DNA of 64,000 bases from Ailanthus altissimus (taxonomy: Eukaryota > Streptophyta > Magnoliopsida > Sapindales > Simaroubaceae): positions 6,758,001 to 6,822,000 of the forward strand of contig OX327704.1 in the NCBI GenBank assembly GCA_946807835.1, read 5' to 3'. This document shows positions 25,307-36,410 of this stretch, piece after piece (position 1 is the stretch's first letter; each line of letters begins with the position of its first letter). Below the pieces are notes generated by a model. It was not told the origin of the DNA. It ran no database searches and saw nothing but the letters and a program-made list of their open reading frames with translations. The translations under genes were made by a program, and so were the position numbers.

Positions 25307-27646
25307 GGAAAATTTTTTAGGTTGACCATGAATTTAATATAAATTTTTTTTTCACCGAAGTCAAATATTTTAAATTTTATTAACCAAATATATGTTACGT
25401 GGACTATTTTACTCTTATTATAATTTTTTTAATTATTTAATCTTTTCTTTCTTTTTTATAAATTAATTAAGAACATAAAATTTTAAATAATTAATTTTTT
25501 AATTAATTATAAAAATATTATTTATAATAACAATAATAATTTAAAAAAACAATAATATAAAATATAAAAGAAAAAAATTGATGGGCATGCGCCCAGCAAG
25601 CAAAAGATTACTAGGCGTGCGCCAAGCTCATCGCTTGTTTTATTTATTTATTTTTAAATTTTTATTTTTACTTTATATTTAAATTAATTATTTTTTAATT
25701 AATGTATTAAAAATAAAAATAATTAATTAATTAATTAATTAAAATATTTAATTATTTTTTATTAAATTAAAAAAAAGCTTTGAGCGCATGCGTTAGGTGC
25801 GCTCCTAACGCATGCGCCAAGCAAAGCTTGGCAAAGCTAAGCTTTGCTTATTTTATTTTTAATTTATATTTAAATTAATTATTTTTTAATTAATGTATTA
25901 AAAAGGAAAAAAGAAACAATTAATTAATTATTAAAATATTTAATTTATTTTATTAAATTAAAAAAAAAAGCTTTGGTTGCCAAGCTTTGCATGTTTTATT
26001 TTAAATTTATTTTAAAATTTTTATTTTTAATTTTATTTAAATTATTATTATTTAATTAATGTATGAAAAAGAAAAAAACAATTAATTAATTTATTGAAAT
26101 ATTTAATTTATTTTATTAAATTAAAAAAAACATTGAGCGCATGTGTTAAGCGCGCCCACACATGCGCCAAGCAAAGCTTGACATTTTATTTTTTATTTTT
26201 AAAAATTTATTTTTAATTTATATTTAAATTATTATTTTTTAATTACTATATTAAAAAAGAAAAAAAATTATTTAATTAAAATATTTAATTTATTTTATTA
26301 AATTAAAAAAAAACATTGGACGTATACGTTAGGTGCGTGCCCTATGCATACGCCAAGTAAAGTTTGATATTTTATTATTTAATTTGTAACTTTTTAATTA
26401 TTTTTTTATAAATTAATTAAAATAAATAAATTATTTCAATTAATTAATTACTTTTTTTAATATATTAATTAAAATATAATAAATTTAAATAAAAATTAAA
26501 AAAAAATTTAAATTAAAAAACAAATATAAGCAAAGCTTGGCAAAAAGCCAAGGAAAGCATGCGCTCGGGGTATGTGTATTTAAATTTGTTCAAACTTTGC
26601 TTAGCGCATGTGTAGGGCACGCGCCTAACGCATGCGCCCAATGTTTTTTTTAAATTTAATAAATTAAATTAAATATTTTAATAAATTATTTATTTTTTTT
26701 AATATATTAATTAAAAATTAAAACTTTTAATATAAATTAAAAATAAAACTTTTAAAATAAAAAATATAATGCTAAGTTTTGCTTGGCACATGCGTGGGGC
26801 ATGCTCCTAACACATGCGCCTAATTTTTTTATTTAATAAATTAATTAATTGTTTTTTTCTTTTTAAATATATTAATTAAATAATAATAATTTAAATATAA
26901 ATTAAAAATAAAAATTTTAAAATAAATTTAAAATAAAACAAGCAAAGCTTGGCGCATGTGTGGGGGGCACGCCCCACGCATGCGCCCAAAGCTTTTTTTT
27001 TAATTTAATAAAATAAATTAAATATTTTAATTAATTAATTATTTCTTTTTTTACTTTTAATACATTAATTATAAAATAAAATTTTTAAAATAAAATTAAA
27101 ATAAAACAAAGCAAAGCTTAGCTTTGCCAAGCTTTATTGGGCGCATGCATTGGGTGCGCGCCTAACGCATGCGCCCAAAGTATTTTTTTTAATTTAATAA
27201 AATTAATTAAATATTTTAATTAATTTATTTTTTAATACATTAATTAAAAAATAATTAATTTAAATATAAAGTAAAAATAAATTTAAAATAACTAAATAAA
27301 ACAAGCGATGCACTTGGCACGCGCCTAGCAATCTTTTGCTTGCTGGGCGCATCTTAGGCGCGCGCCCAATAATTTTTTTTTATAATTTATATTATTATTT
27401 TTTAAAAACTATCATTGTTATTATAAATAATATTTTTTTATAATTAATTATTTAAAATTTTATGTTCTTAATTAATTTATAAAAAAGAAAAAAAATAAAA
27501 AACTAAATAACAAAAAAATTATTAAAATTATAATAAGAGTAAAATAGTCAACGTAACATATATTTACTTAATAAAATTTAAAATATTTAATTTCAATCAA
27601 AATAAAATTTTTATATTAAATTAATGATCAACCTCAAAAATTTGCC
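25307..27646. mobile_element. Giant palindromic foldback element with Mutator-like ends
   Basis: The two halves are inverted copies of each other for about 1.17 kb. The left end GGAAAATTTTTTAGGTTGAC is matched by the reverse complement of the right end, GGCAAATTTTTGAGGTTGAT. A perfect 10-bp direct duplication, eight A then TA, flanks it (25297-25306 and 27647-27656). A 9-11 bp duplication is typical of Mutator-like elements. Each half has an outer AT-rich arm of about 270 bp and then five modules of roughly 165-210 bp. Each module is a GC-rich hairpin core (GCGCATGCG words plus an AAGCAAAGCTTGG word) in a sea of AATTAATT. No transposase is encoded, so it would need one in trans. Because the duplication is A-rich, chance agreement is possible. 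Confidence 0.85.
25784..25817. repeat. Perfect 14-bp hairpin in foldback module 2
   Basis: The arms GCGCATGCGTTAGG and CCTAACGCATGCGC pair perfectly around a 6-base loop. This is the cleanest of ten related cores, near 25583, 25782, 25970, 26133, 26318, 26528, 26772, 26941, 27107 and 27301. The first five read in one orientation and the last five in the opposite one. Confidence 0.9.
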
Positions 27647-27656
27647 AAAAAAAATA

Positions 27657-29140
27657 ACAAATTTCACGATCCATTTAATTTAAAGAAGCACGTGCAAAAC
27701 GTGTGAAAAGATGATATATGTGGATGTTGGACTTTGTCAAATGGACCCCTCGTAATCCAGCAAAGTTACATTTAGACCATTAATTCGGTATAGGACTCAG
27801 AAGTGGACCCCACACCCCCTTGTTAGATGGGGGCATTTCCAGGATTTTAATTAATAAATTAAATAACCCTAAGACTTGGGAAATGGTCAATTTCTTGCCA
27901 CGAAAAAAACAAAAATAGATTTGTTCTTTTCAATTCGGCAAACAACTTGAAAATGACTTGTTTGACCCGTTTCGTTTTGGATTTGGTGCACACAATTGTT
28001 TGAATGGAAATAATAGCCATTATGTCCTACAACAGTTCTATGGTACAATTCAATAATTTCTTTTTAAAATATATATATGTTTCAATTTTCTTTTGTTTTT
28101 TATTCTATTTTTTTGGTTACATATTTTTAATTTTTTTACAACTTAAAATCTTTTAAAATATAACACATGAAAATACACACTGTAAATTAAAATATATTGC
28201 AAAATTTTAAGATAAATAATGGAATATTGGAACAATTTTATCATAGAACCATTGTATAATAGACTTATTCTAAAATGAATTTAATAATCTATTCTAAAAT
28301 GAATTTAATCAATCAAACGAAGAAAAAAAATATTAATAAAGAATATGTTTGGTACAGTTTTAAAAAATTGTAATATAGCAAAATATTATTGAATGTAGTC
28401 ATTTTGTGTTGAACTGGAAAACTATATATAAAAGATACGATATAGGCTTAAATGATAATTTTAGCTTGAAGAGCTTTTAGAGTTTTTAAAAATTTGATAT
28501 TACAAATTTATTTTGGCTAACTTGAGTGTAAAAGATTTTATAGATAAATTCGATTTTAAATTATGAAAGATGTAGGATACAGGCATACATAATAAAAATA
28601 GATAAACTCATGTATTATAATATATTTTATGAATGTTGTGAGTGTTGTAAAATCTATGAGGCATGTAATATGTGATACAAGTTTAGGATTTAAAGTTGTA
28701 AGAACTTTAATTTTGAAGGCTAAAGGATTGAACCTCTAAAATTTTATAATGGATTGTTAAACTTATTTATAGGGAATTCAAACTTTGTAACAGATATTGA
28801 GCTACTATTATGTTTATGTTGTTTTGTGAAAAATGTGAAAAGAAGTAACATATAAGATGCCATGTAAGCTAAGGGAGTACTAGATGCCATGTGCAGGGTA
28901 CTAATACTTGGGGTGTGACATAAGACAGTTATGATTACGTAAGAGAGCTTTTAGGGTGATTATGGATCAAGAATTGTGAAAATGTTTATATTTTACATGT
29001 AATATAAATGCTCTTATTTAGCATCTTTTTCTCTTAAAATTTAATTTATTTAATAAGTTTTACTCATTTTAAAAAGAAAAAATAAATTTAATAAATAAAA
29101 GTGATAAGGTATTTAGTTTATACTAAATAAAAGATTAATA
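27657..29140. other. Intergenic AT-rich DNA
   Basis: No gene or bounded repeat is recognised. A less AT-rich block at 27660-27990 may be old unique sequence; the rest is low complexity. Confidence 0.45.
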
Positions 29141-29144
29141 TATT

Positions 29145-29899
29145 TGTTAAATAAGAAAGTTACTATTAAAGATATAGGGAATTAAGATAATCAATCCCTA
29201 TCAAATTTATAATTACTATTTACATTTTGAATTTTGAAATTTATATGTTATATTATGTTTCCTATTTAGGTTAATCTTCAACTTATATAAAGGCTTGTTA
29301 TGTAACAATTTATGTAGTAAAGATGTAACCTTTACAAAAAAATTTATTTCTCTTTATTTTTTGTTGTTTTTATTTTTTCTCACATGGTATTAAAACCTTT
29401 CGATTTTTTTTAAAAGCTAATTTTGATTACTTTCTTCATCTTTTTAATATAGTGTCTCTCACACACTTGCACTTATAACGGATGATTTATTATTCCTTTA
29501 TCAATGCGTTTGTCTTAGCAGTGGTTGATTATAAAACACTTGTACTTGTAATTGTTGATTTTTTAATTTTTTTCAACTCGGTTGCACTCACAGTAGTTGA
29601 TCTTTATAACGTACTTGTTACTTCGATAACATTGTGACTTTCTTACAACATTCTCTATTTCATTGCTTCTCTCCGACAATAGTTGTCCCCTCCGAAAATG
29701 GTTATTCCCTCCGAATTTATAATTACCATTTATATTTTAAATTAATATATTATATTATATTTTCTTATTTATATTAATCTTCAACCTATATAAAGCTTGT
29801 TATATAATAATTTATATATAATGTAATATAGTAAAGATGTAGCATTTATAATTTTCCTTGTTTCTTTTTATTTTTCTGCTGCCTTTATCTTTTCTCACA
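29145..29899 (+). mobile_element. TRIM-like LTR relic
   Basis: A 5' LTR-like block (29145-29384) ends TTTTCTCACA and is followed directly by a decayed tRNA-Met primer site TGGTATTAAAACC (29385). A related block at about 29705-29899 repeats the words TTAATCTTCAACYTATATAAAG, GTAAAGATGTA and TTTTCTCACA. About 320 bp of non-coding sequence lies between them. This is the layout of a terminal-repeat retrotransposon in miniature. The right copy lacks about 70 bp at its start, and no target duplication is visible. Confidence 0.6.
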
Positions 29900-30090
29900 C
29901 TAATTTTTATTTTAAGAAGGATTTTAAGAGTTAAATAGTATCTTACTAAAATTATGTTTCTTTATTGGTCTTAATAACATAGATTAACATGAGTTTACTC
30001 CAATTGCTACAGTTATGCTAGTGTTGGTAGGTATTGGGTTACAATAAAGGCACAAAACATGTGAACCATTAACTAAATTCCACAAGAATA

Positions 30091-30122
<32 letters not shown>
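30091..30122. repeat. (AT)n microsatellite
   Basis: Uninterrupted TA dinucleotide run of about 30 bases inside AT-rich intergenic DNA. Confidence 0.9.
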
Positions 30123-30129
<7 letters not shown>

Positions 30130-30579
30130 AAACATGTGGACCCCCCTATCAAAACCGCTTAAATTTATATTATGCCCCTCAAGGCTTGATAAAACTATTT
30201 AAATTTATATTATATGTATAATTTTTAGTAATAAATTTTTTTTTGCCATTAAATTTTTTTTCAAAATTCTTATACTTAGTGGGTTAAATTGTCAATTTAA
30301 GAAAGTAGTTCCTACTAACATTAAAGATTTACTTTTTAATACATAATTTAATATTTAAATAATATCTCATCTTTCTCTAATAAAAAAAATTATTTTTAAT
30401 TTACAAGTGGTCCTATTTTTATATTTTCCAAACTCTATGATCTTATCTTAAAAGAAAATTTTTATATTTATAAATGGTCCCATCTATACATCTATTCTTA
30501 CATGAAGAATTTTTTTTTCAATTTAACCTATATACATAGACTTACAATTATGGAATATTATATATTGGTAATTTTATCT

Positions 30580-30840
30580 TTTCTTCAATTTGCATCAAAT
30601 TCTTATTATCTATAAAATAATTGTTCTTGTCCTTACTCTTCTCATGTCTACTGCAACTAGTGAATGTTTATTTTTGACTATGCGTATTATTAAAATAAGG
30701 CTTTGCAACAAAATAGAAGATAACCTTTTTAGAGACTCATTGATCACATATATTGAAAAGAAAATTGCAAAAAAAAAAAAAATAGCATAGAATCAATCAT
30801 AGATGATTTTCGAGATATGAAAGAACGTTGAGCTATTTTT
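30580..30840 (+). pseudogene. hAT transposase C-terminal dimerisation fragment
   Basis: The frame around 30590-30790 reads VLTLLMSTATSECLFLTMRIIK followed by IRLCNKIEDNLFRDSLITYIEKKIA. It matches the hAT dimerisation signature (PVSTATSER-F, MKIIKTRLRNKM, L--LIVYIEKEIA). Two stops follow at once in the Asp-rich C-terminal tail region. Only this roughly 80-residue tail is recognisable. A CCCCCC-containing word near 30986 may belong to an element end, but I cannot pair it. Non-functional. Confidence 0.7.
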
Positions 30841-31362
30841 TTATTTAAGATTATGCTAAAGTTTCTAACAAAATATTATTCTGATTCATCCATTATTGAC
30901 ATGGAATAATAATAAATATTTTTTTATAATTTAACTTAAATATTATTTTATTTTATTAAACTTAAAATTTTATGTTATAATTTAGCCCCCCTTAAAGCTC
31001 AATTCCTAGTTTTGTCTCTGCCTATCAAATCATGACTTATGGATTAAGCATCGAAAAATAACTTAAACCGACATGTCTTATCTTGTTATACTTATTTGAG
31101 TATAAGCACTGGCTAAGACTTGAACCTTTGCAAATTTTTTCACAACAACAATCTTGTAACAACTGTCAAAGATTCTTTTCCTTTTTAATTTGTTTTCTTT
31201 TTATAGTCACATAAAAAAAATTACAGTTAATGGAGGATTTAAGTCTCCATAATTCATGAAAATCAAGAAGATTAGTAGAGAAAGAAATGAGAAGAAATAA
31301 TAGCTATTTTATTAGAAAGAGATGATTTTTACATAAATGATGATGATGCATTCCTTACCTTA

Positions 31363-31884
31363 TGTCACGGACTTTTCTAGAACCCACGTGGCCTTAGTCA
31401 CTTTTTAAGTGCTAAGTAGCCTATAAGACCAATTAATTAAAGAAAGAGATGAAGAAAAAGCACACCAAGTGTTTGAGAGAATGCTATCGTAGATTAATAC
31501 TAAAGAGAAATTACAAAGCTTTGAGAATTATAATGTTTGAGCATTTGGAGGATAGCTTGCTCAAATGAGAGCTCCATCTATTTATAGCTAAAGCTATATA
31601 TAATGGACGGTTATGATTCATTCTAATTTAACGGTCCACATTTAAAGAAAAGAATATATAAAAAAAATATTTCAAATATGCCACCTATAACAAGAATATC
31701 CCAAGGAATACGCCATCTCTAGAACATTCTTTCACCTACTACACAAATGTGGTCTTAACCCAAGTTAATTGGGCCTTCTAGAAACTCAAGCCCATGCAAC
31801 ACACTATGGGCCAAATACCCTATTGGTGGTCTTGTCGCGTGTCAAGTGTTCGAGTAATTGCTTGAGAACATTTGGGGCGTGACA
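31363..31884 (-). repeat. 3' LTR of element D
   Basis: It is bounded by the inverted repeat TGTCACG...CGTGACA and has TATA-like words (CTATTTATAGC, about 31578). The adjoining PPT-side internal sequence (GTGACATTCTC then ACGTGACGCCATCG) is shared with the TRIM units at 36521-36560 and 36918-36960. Confidence 0.7.
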
Positions 31885-32516
31885 TTCTCTCCCACTAAAT
31901 TTACGTGACGCCATCGTTGCGTCATCACTGGAACTTGCACACTCCATTCTTCAAACTCTGGTTGTGCGCTGTCGTGTCCCGAGCTTTCTCTCCCACCGAG
32001 CAACCCTTTTCACTCGACAAAGTACTTAAAGCTCGTTCTGAGTTCCTCTCATTTGTCATCGTATGTGGATATCCCAAAAGGTTCTCAGTTGTGTGGCTCA
32101 AACTCTGCGACTTCTGCACCTCCACGGTAATGCTTCTAACAGCTTACGGAATGCACTTGATGTAGCCATTGCCGTTGTCTCAAAGGTATCCCCACTTTAT
32201 GCTAGACATTGCCAACCTCGTTGACAATAATCTTGGCCCCTCGTCTCCATGATCAAGAACCTTGTGAAGTGGGCGTGCTGACTTCCGCTGTTGTGGAAGT
32301 ATCGTCTCTATCACCAAGTCCCTTGCACCATGCTTGACACGCTGCCGCTTGTCTTCAACCTACTTCTTGTGCTGCAAATGCACATCACGTGATACCTTGG
32401 ATTGTTAGATGACACTCGCATTTGTCAACTCCTTGAGTTGCCCCCACAACTCTCCCATGGCCGATTGAGGCATCGACACTATAGTCGGAAGCGTAATCTT
32501 AATCTCTAACTTGCGC

Positions 32517-32834
32517 TCAATTTCTCCTTTTGAAGGTGGTTCTTCCAGTAAGACAGAAATTTATCTCATTGTGCCATTTGCCTATGTGGATTTCAGCTCC
32601 TCGAACCACCTCATCTAGCGGCTTGGCTCTTGCATTCACTGACTTTAGGTATCCTTCTCTATTTTTTACGTAAAGGCCCAAGTGCTCCGCTTCTGCACGC
32701 TTGATGAAGTTGTGCGTAGCCCCTATATCAATCAGCATTTGAGTCTTTATACAATTGATGTAGGCTTCAATGTACATGAGCGTTGTCTTCATTGGCGCAT
32801 TGGCACCCCGCTTGGTTTTAAGGGAATTGAACAC
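32517..32834 (-). pseudogene. Element D retropepsin
   Basis: The minus-strand frame contains LIDIGATHNFI, the aspartic protease active-site loop (D-[ST/I]-G-A), followed by a beta-rich region as in gypsy gag-protease proteins (Asp_protease_2/RVP type). The usual DTGA/DSGA is DIGA here. It is open for about 105 codons but detached from gag by stops around 32840-32930. Confidence 0.7.
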
Positions 32835-32899
32835 CTATATACAACTCATATGGCTATGTTCGCCATCCTCTTGTACCTCGTACATTGCCTTGAAAGCCT

Positions 32900-33487
32900 T
32901 CTTCTTCGAAAGTCCTTCACCCAATGATCCCCATCACAGAGGAAATAGCTTGTCTTCGGACCATTACCTCTATGGCCGTCGCGTTTCTATTTCTTCCACT
33001 TAGGCGGTTTGCCTTTCTCTTCCTTGTTTTCTAGAGGCTGAAACTCTTTGACTTCCTTACCTTTGCTGTAATTGAGTTTAAAATATTTGAATTTACCCGT
33101 TTCTCCCTTACGGTAATCCATAAGCGTCTCCGCCATTGTAAGGGCATCGGATATATTCTGCACCACGCACCGCTTCAACTCATTGGCAGCCCATGATTGT
33201 AACCCGACCAGAAAATTGAACAACAAGTCTTCCTCATTCATGTTGCGAATTTGTAACATTAACAAAGAGTACTCCTCCACATACTCCCTAATGGACTTCG
33301 TTTATTTTAACTCCTTTAATTGTTTGCAAGCGTCGTGCGCCATGTTCTCCAGATAGAATTGGTGCTTCAATTCCTATTGCAATTCTTCCCATATATTTAT
33401 GGTGCAGGTACCCTTGCGAATCTTCTTACTTTTCCTATGCCACCACAGAATTGCATGATCGAAAAGGTACAAAGTTACAGTACTTAT
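32900..33487 (-). pseudogene. Element D gag, C-terminal half
   Basis: The minus-strand reading VTLYLFDHAILWWHRK, EYVEEYSLLMLQI and LLFNFLVGLQSWAANELKR is the Retrotrans_gag core. Lys-rich sequence and a degenerate CCHC-like word CDGDHWVKD follow near 32930. It joins the N-terminal half at 35812 once the solo LTR and one copy of its CTTAC duplication are ignored. Stops at about 33300 and 33370 break the frame. Confidence 0.7.
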
Positions 33488-35811
33488 TGTTGGGATTTGT
33501 GCTCACGTGTCATCCCATTGTTGTATGAATATTTTATTTTATAATATTTATTCAGTTCATTATTTATTAAATCGCTAATTACTATTATTAAATGGTTCAA
33601 TGCTTGTGACGCTACAGACATTATATGATTTGAAAGGGTTCAGATTTAGTCTAAAAAAGTTTAGATCAATGTTAAGAATTAACATCACTGAAAAATATAA
33701 ATGTTAAAGGGTTAGCATACTATATTAATCAATGAAGTCTAAGTGTTAAAATCTTGTCTGTGACGGTACAAAAACCTGAGAATACATTAGTAAAAACATA
33801 GTTGCAAAAGTTACAATAAGGGCTAAGAAAAGTTATTATGCAAGTATATTCTCAAATTATATATTCTTAGTCTTAATTCACCGATACAAGTCTGACGGTA
33901 GAATCTTTTTATATAAACCAGTGTATACTATACCTAGATGGTCTAGATGGTTGTTCTTAGCTGACCATAGGCTTACTGGAAGTTCGTATAGTATACAGGT
34001 ATTCAATGAAGACTGAATACTGAACAGACTCAACGAGGACCCCAATAGACATCCTACGAAACCGTCAATAGAAGGTCTTCTCGAGTTGAGTAGTATACGT
34101 GGTCTTTTGACCTGAGTACCATGGTGAGCTTGTAAGTGATCCATCATACTTTGGTTCCACACATGTCACAGACCTTTCACGGTGTGACCGCTAGGTGTCG
34201 CTGGGTATAGTCCAATACTTATAGAGTCCGGTGTGTACAGATATGGAATCCGTCAGCTCCATAAATGAGTTATATATATCAAGATGCTAAACAACTGTAT
34301 CTTAAAAAGTCTTATGGCCATAAGCAATAAATCCAGAAAAAAAATTTCCTACAAGGTTAAACAATATTATAAAAGTGTTTGCATATATTGTTTATTAAGA
34401 TACGTATCTGGAGATAAGTTTACAGATGAACACATAGGAATTTAACGATAGTGATCTATATCCTTACTATTCCAGGATATAATTGACAAAAGAATTATAC
34501 GTATGCGTTATGACCTTAACTTATTTGGTCTACTGTACTGATTTGTAATATCCGTGATGTGTGCGTAGGGCATCGATCTTGGACTCACAGAATAGTTCTG
34601 TTTGACAAATCGGAAGTTGACCTACAGCGTCCCACAATATGAAGTGTACTCGTTGTACACTGAGGCAGTATACCAGATTGAATAGTTCGATACAAAAAAT
34701 TCTAGCAAACTAGACATTTACTTCGGTTTCTCTTCGGTCGTGCACGTGTCAAAACTTAAGAGTTAAGTACATATTAGTTAACAATTAATTATTAACCAAT
34801 GGGATGTTGACACATGACACATGTGGGCCAATTATTATTTGTTGGACAAATAATATCATTATTTTATTCATTAAAATATTTATTGAATAAAATAAAATAA
34901 AATAAAAATATATATGATATTATTATTTAAATTAAAATCAAACAATTAATTTTTTTATTTAAATTGGCATGTGTTTCTACCATAATTTAATATGATTAAA
35001 TTATTTGTTTAATATTTATTAAATGAAATGATAAGTATAAATGGGTGGCATTTGTTAATGGTAGGTCTTAAGATATTTCTTAATAATGAGAAAGTATTTT
35101 CTCATTTGGCCTAAATTAAGGCCAAGTTCATTTAAATGATTTTTTATTTTGTTTTGTTTTTATTTGATTTATTATAAATAATAATAAACAAAAACTAATG
35201 GCAAATATAATGGATGCCATTAATTGAGAAAATGAAAGATAATAATAAACAAAACACTAATGACAAACATATTGATGTCATTAGGTGAAAAAATGATAGA
35301 AAATAATAAACAAATAAAAAAGAAATTAATTGCTCAATTAATAATCACCAATTCGTGCAAGGGGTTAAGGGAAGAGAGAGAAGTGAATTTTGCTAAGTAT
35401 TAGAAAATTCTATCAAGTGTTGAGAGCACAAAAACACAACTCTTCCATTTTTCCTTCTATTTTGTCACCCGTACTACAAGGTAGAAATAAGAATTTAAGA
35501 GTTGATTTTTTTGTTGGAAAAGCTATTATTCTAGCTTTCTCAAGCCCACCGTGTTGAGGAATTAAAATTGTGAACAGGTTACTTTAAAGGCGGGTACTCC
35601 GGTTCGACCAAATATCAAATGCTTGACAAAGTACTATTTCTCAATCTTGATATATTTTACATTTATAATATAACATGTAAAGTTTATTTGTGTTTATTAT
35701 TATGAAATTTGTATTTCGCTCATCCGCTGTGCATGTATGTATCACATATGCTATATTTGAATGATAGACACAAACCCACATGTATAGACCCTAGGTTTAA
35801 AATCACTCACA
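33488..35811 (+). mobile_element. Solo LTR, about 2.3 kb, inside element D gag
   Basis: It starts TGTTGGGATT and ends ATCACTCACA (TG...CA). It is flanked by CTTAT (33483-33487) and CTTAC (35812-35816), a 5-bp duplication with one C/T change. The gag reading is continuous across it. It has no coding content, no primer site and no internal repeat, so it is best explained as an LTR left by unequal LTR-LTR recombination of a long-LTR element. Orientation is nominal. Confidence 0.75.
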
Positions 35812-36383
35812 CTTACCTTATGTTCGTCCCCCACGCCTATAGCATCGAAATACCTCGTCATTTGCCAAAAAAATGTTGTCAAGCTCCTTGGCATCCCGTT
35901 TGCCGCTAAACTCCTTCGGTTTAAGAGTTTCAACCCTTGGTGCAGCCACCTACTTTGAGTAGCTACCCCATTAGCGACTGCTCGCTTGTACAGTCCCACG
36001 TCCTCCTTGACAGCTTTAAACCCTTTATGCAACTCCTCCACTTGAGCTTGAACTTTATCCATGGTGTTGTGGACATTTTCTTGAAAAGTCTTGATTCAAT
36101 CATGTTGCTTGCCAGCATGCTTGTCAATGGAGCTTTTGATGAGGGAGCGCAGCTCATCCTCTTGAGTGTCGATGCCTACCTCGAGCTTCTCGACTTGCTC
36201 TTCCAACTCCCCAAGGCCATTCGTCACCTTGCTCATAGCACCAATGAGCTTTATAACTATGTCCCCTAGTTCATGGTTCGGATCAATGAACTTTTCAAGT
36301 GTAACACTCTCATGTCTCCTAGTTTTAAGGTTTCTACCTTTATCTTCAGTAATCATCGATGATGTAGCAACGTCCTTCACCAT
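35812..36383 (-). pseudogene. Element D gag, N-terminal half
   Basis: The minus-strand ATG at 36383 lies 15 bases inside the primer site (MVKDVATSSMITEDKGR). A strongly predicted coiled coil follows (LGELEEQVEKLEVGIDTQEDEL, MDKVQAQVEELHKGFKAVKED), then the start of the gag core (MTRYFDAIGVGDEHK). The coiled coil before Retrotrans_gag is usual for this gag-protease group. One in-frame stop lies near 36096. The insertion at 35811 truncates it. Confidence 0.75.
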
Positions 36384-36410
36384 TGTCTTTGAACCTGCTC
36401 TGATACCACT

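Larger units (their letters stand above)
31363..36408 (-). mobile_element. gag-protease Gypsy-type element D (minus strand), split by a solo LTR
   Basis: On the minus strand the order is a tRNA-Met primer site (TGGTATCAGAG, 36408-36398), gag N-terminal half, an inserted 2.3-kb solo LTR (35811-33488), gag C-terminal half with a zinc-knuckle-like word, retropepsin (LIDIGATHNFI), about 630 bp without RT, a purine tract AGTGGGAGAGAA (31896-31885) and a 522-bp LTR (31884-31363, ends TGTCACG...GTGACA). No polymerase is present, so it is non-autonomous. The expected matching 5' LTR is not found: the primer site instead abuts a short, different LTR that belongs to the tandem TRIM array. Confidence 0.75.

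Noticed and set aside
25307..27646. CRISPR-like or satellite array
   Set aside because: The modules flip orientation at the centre and are bounded by inverted ends and a target duplication, so it is a foldback transposon, not an array of direct repeats.
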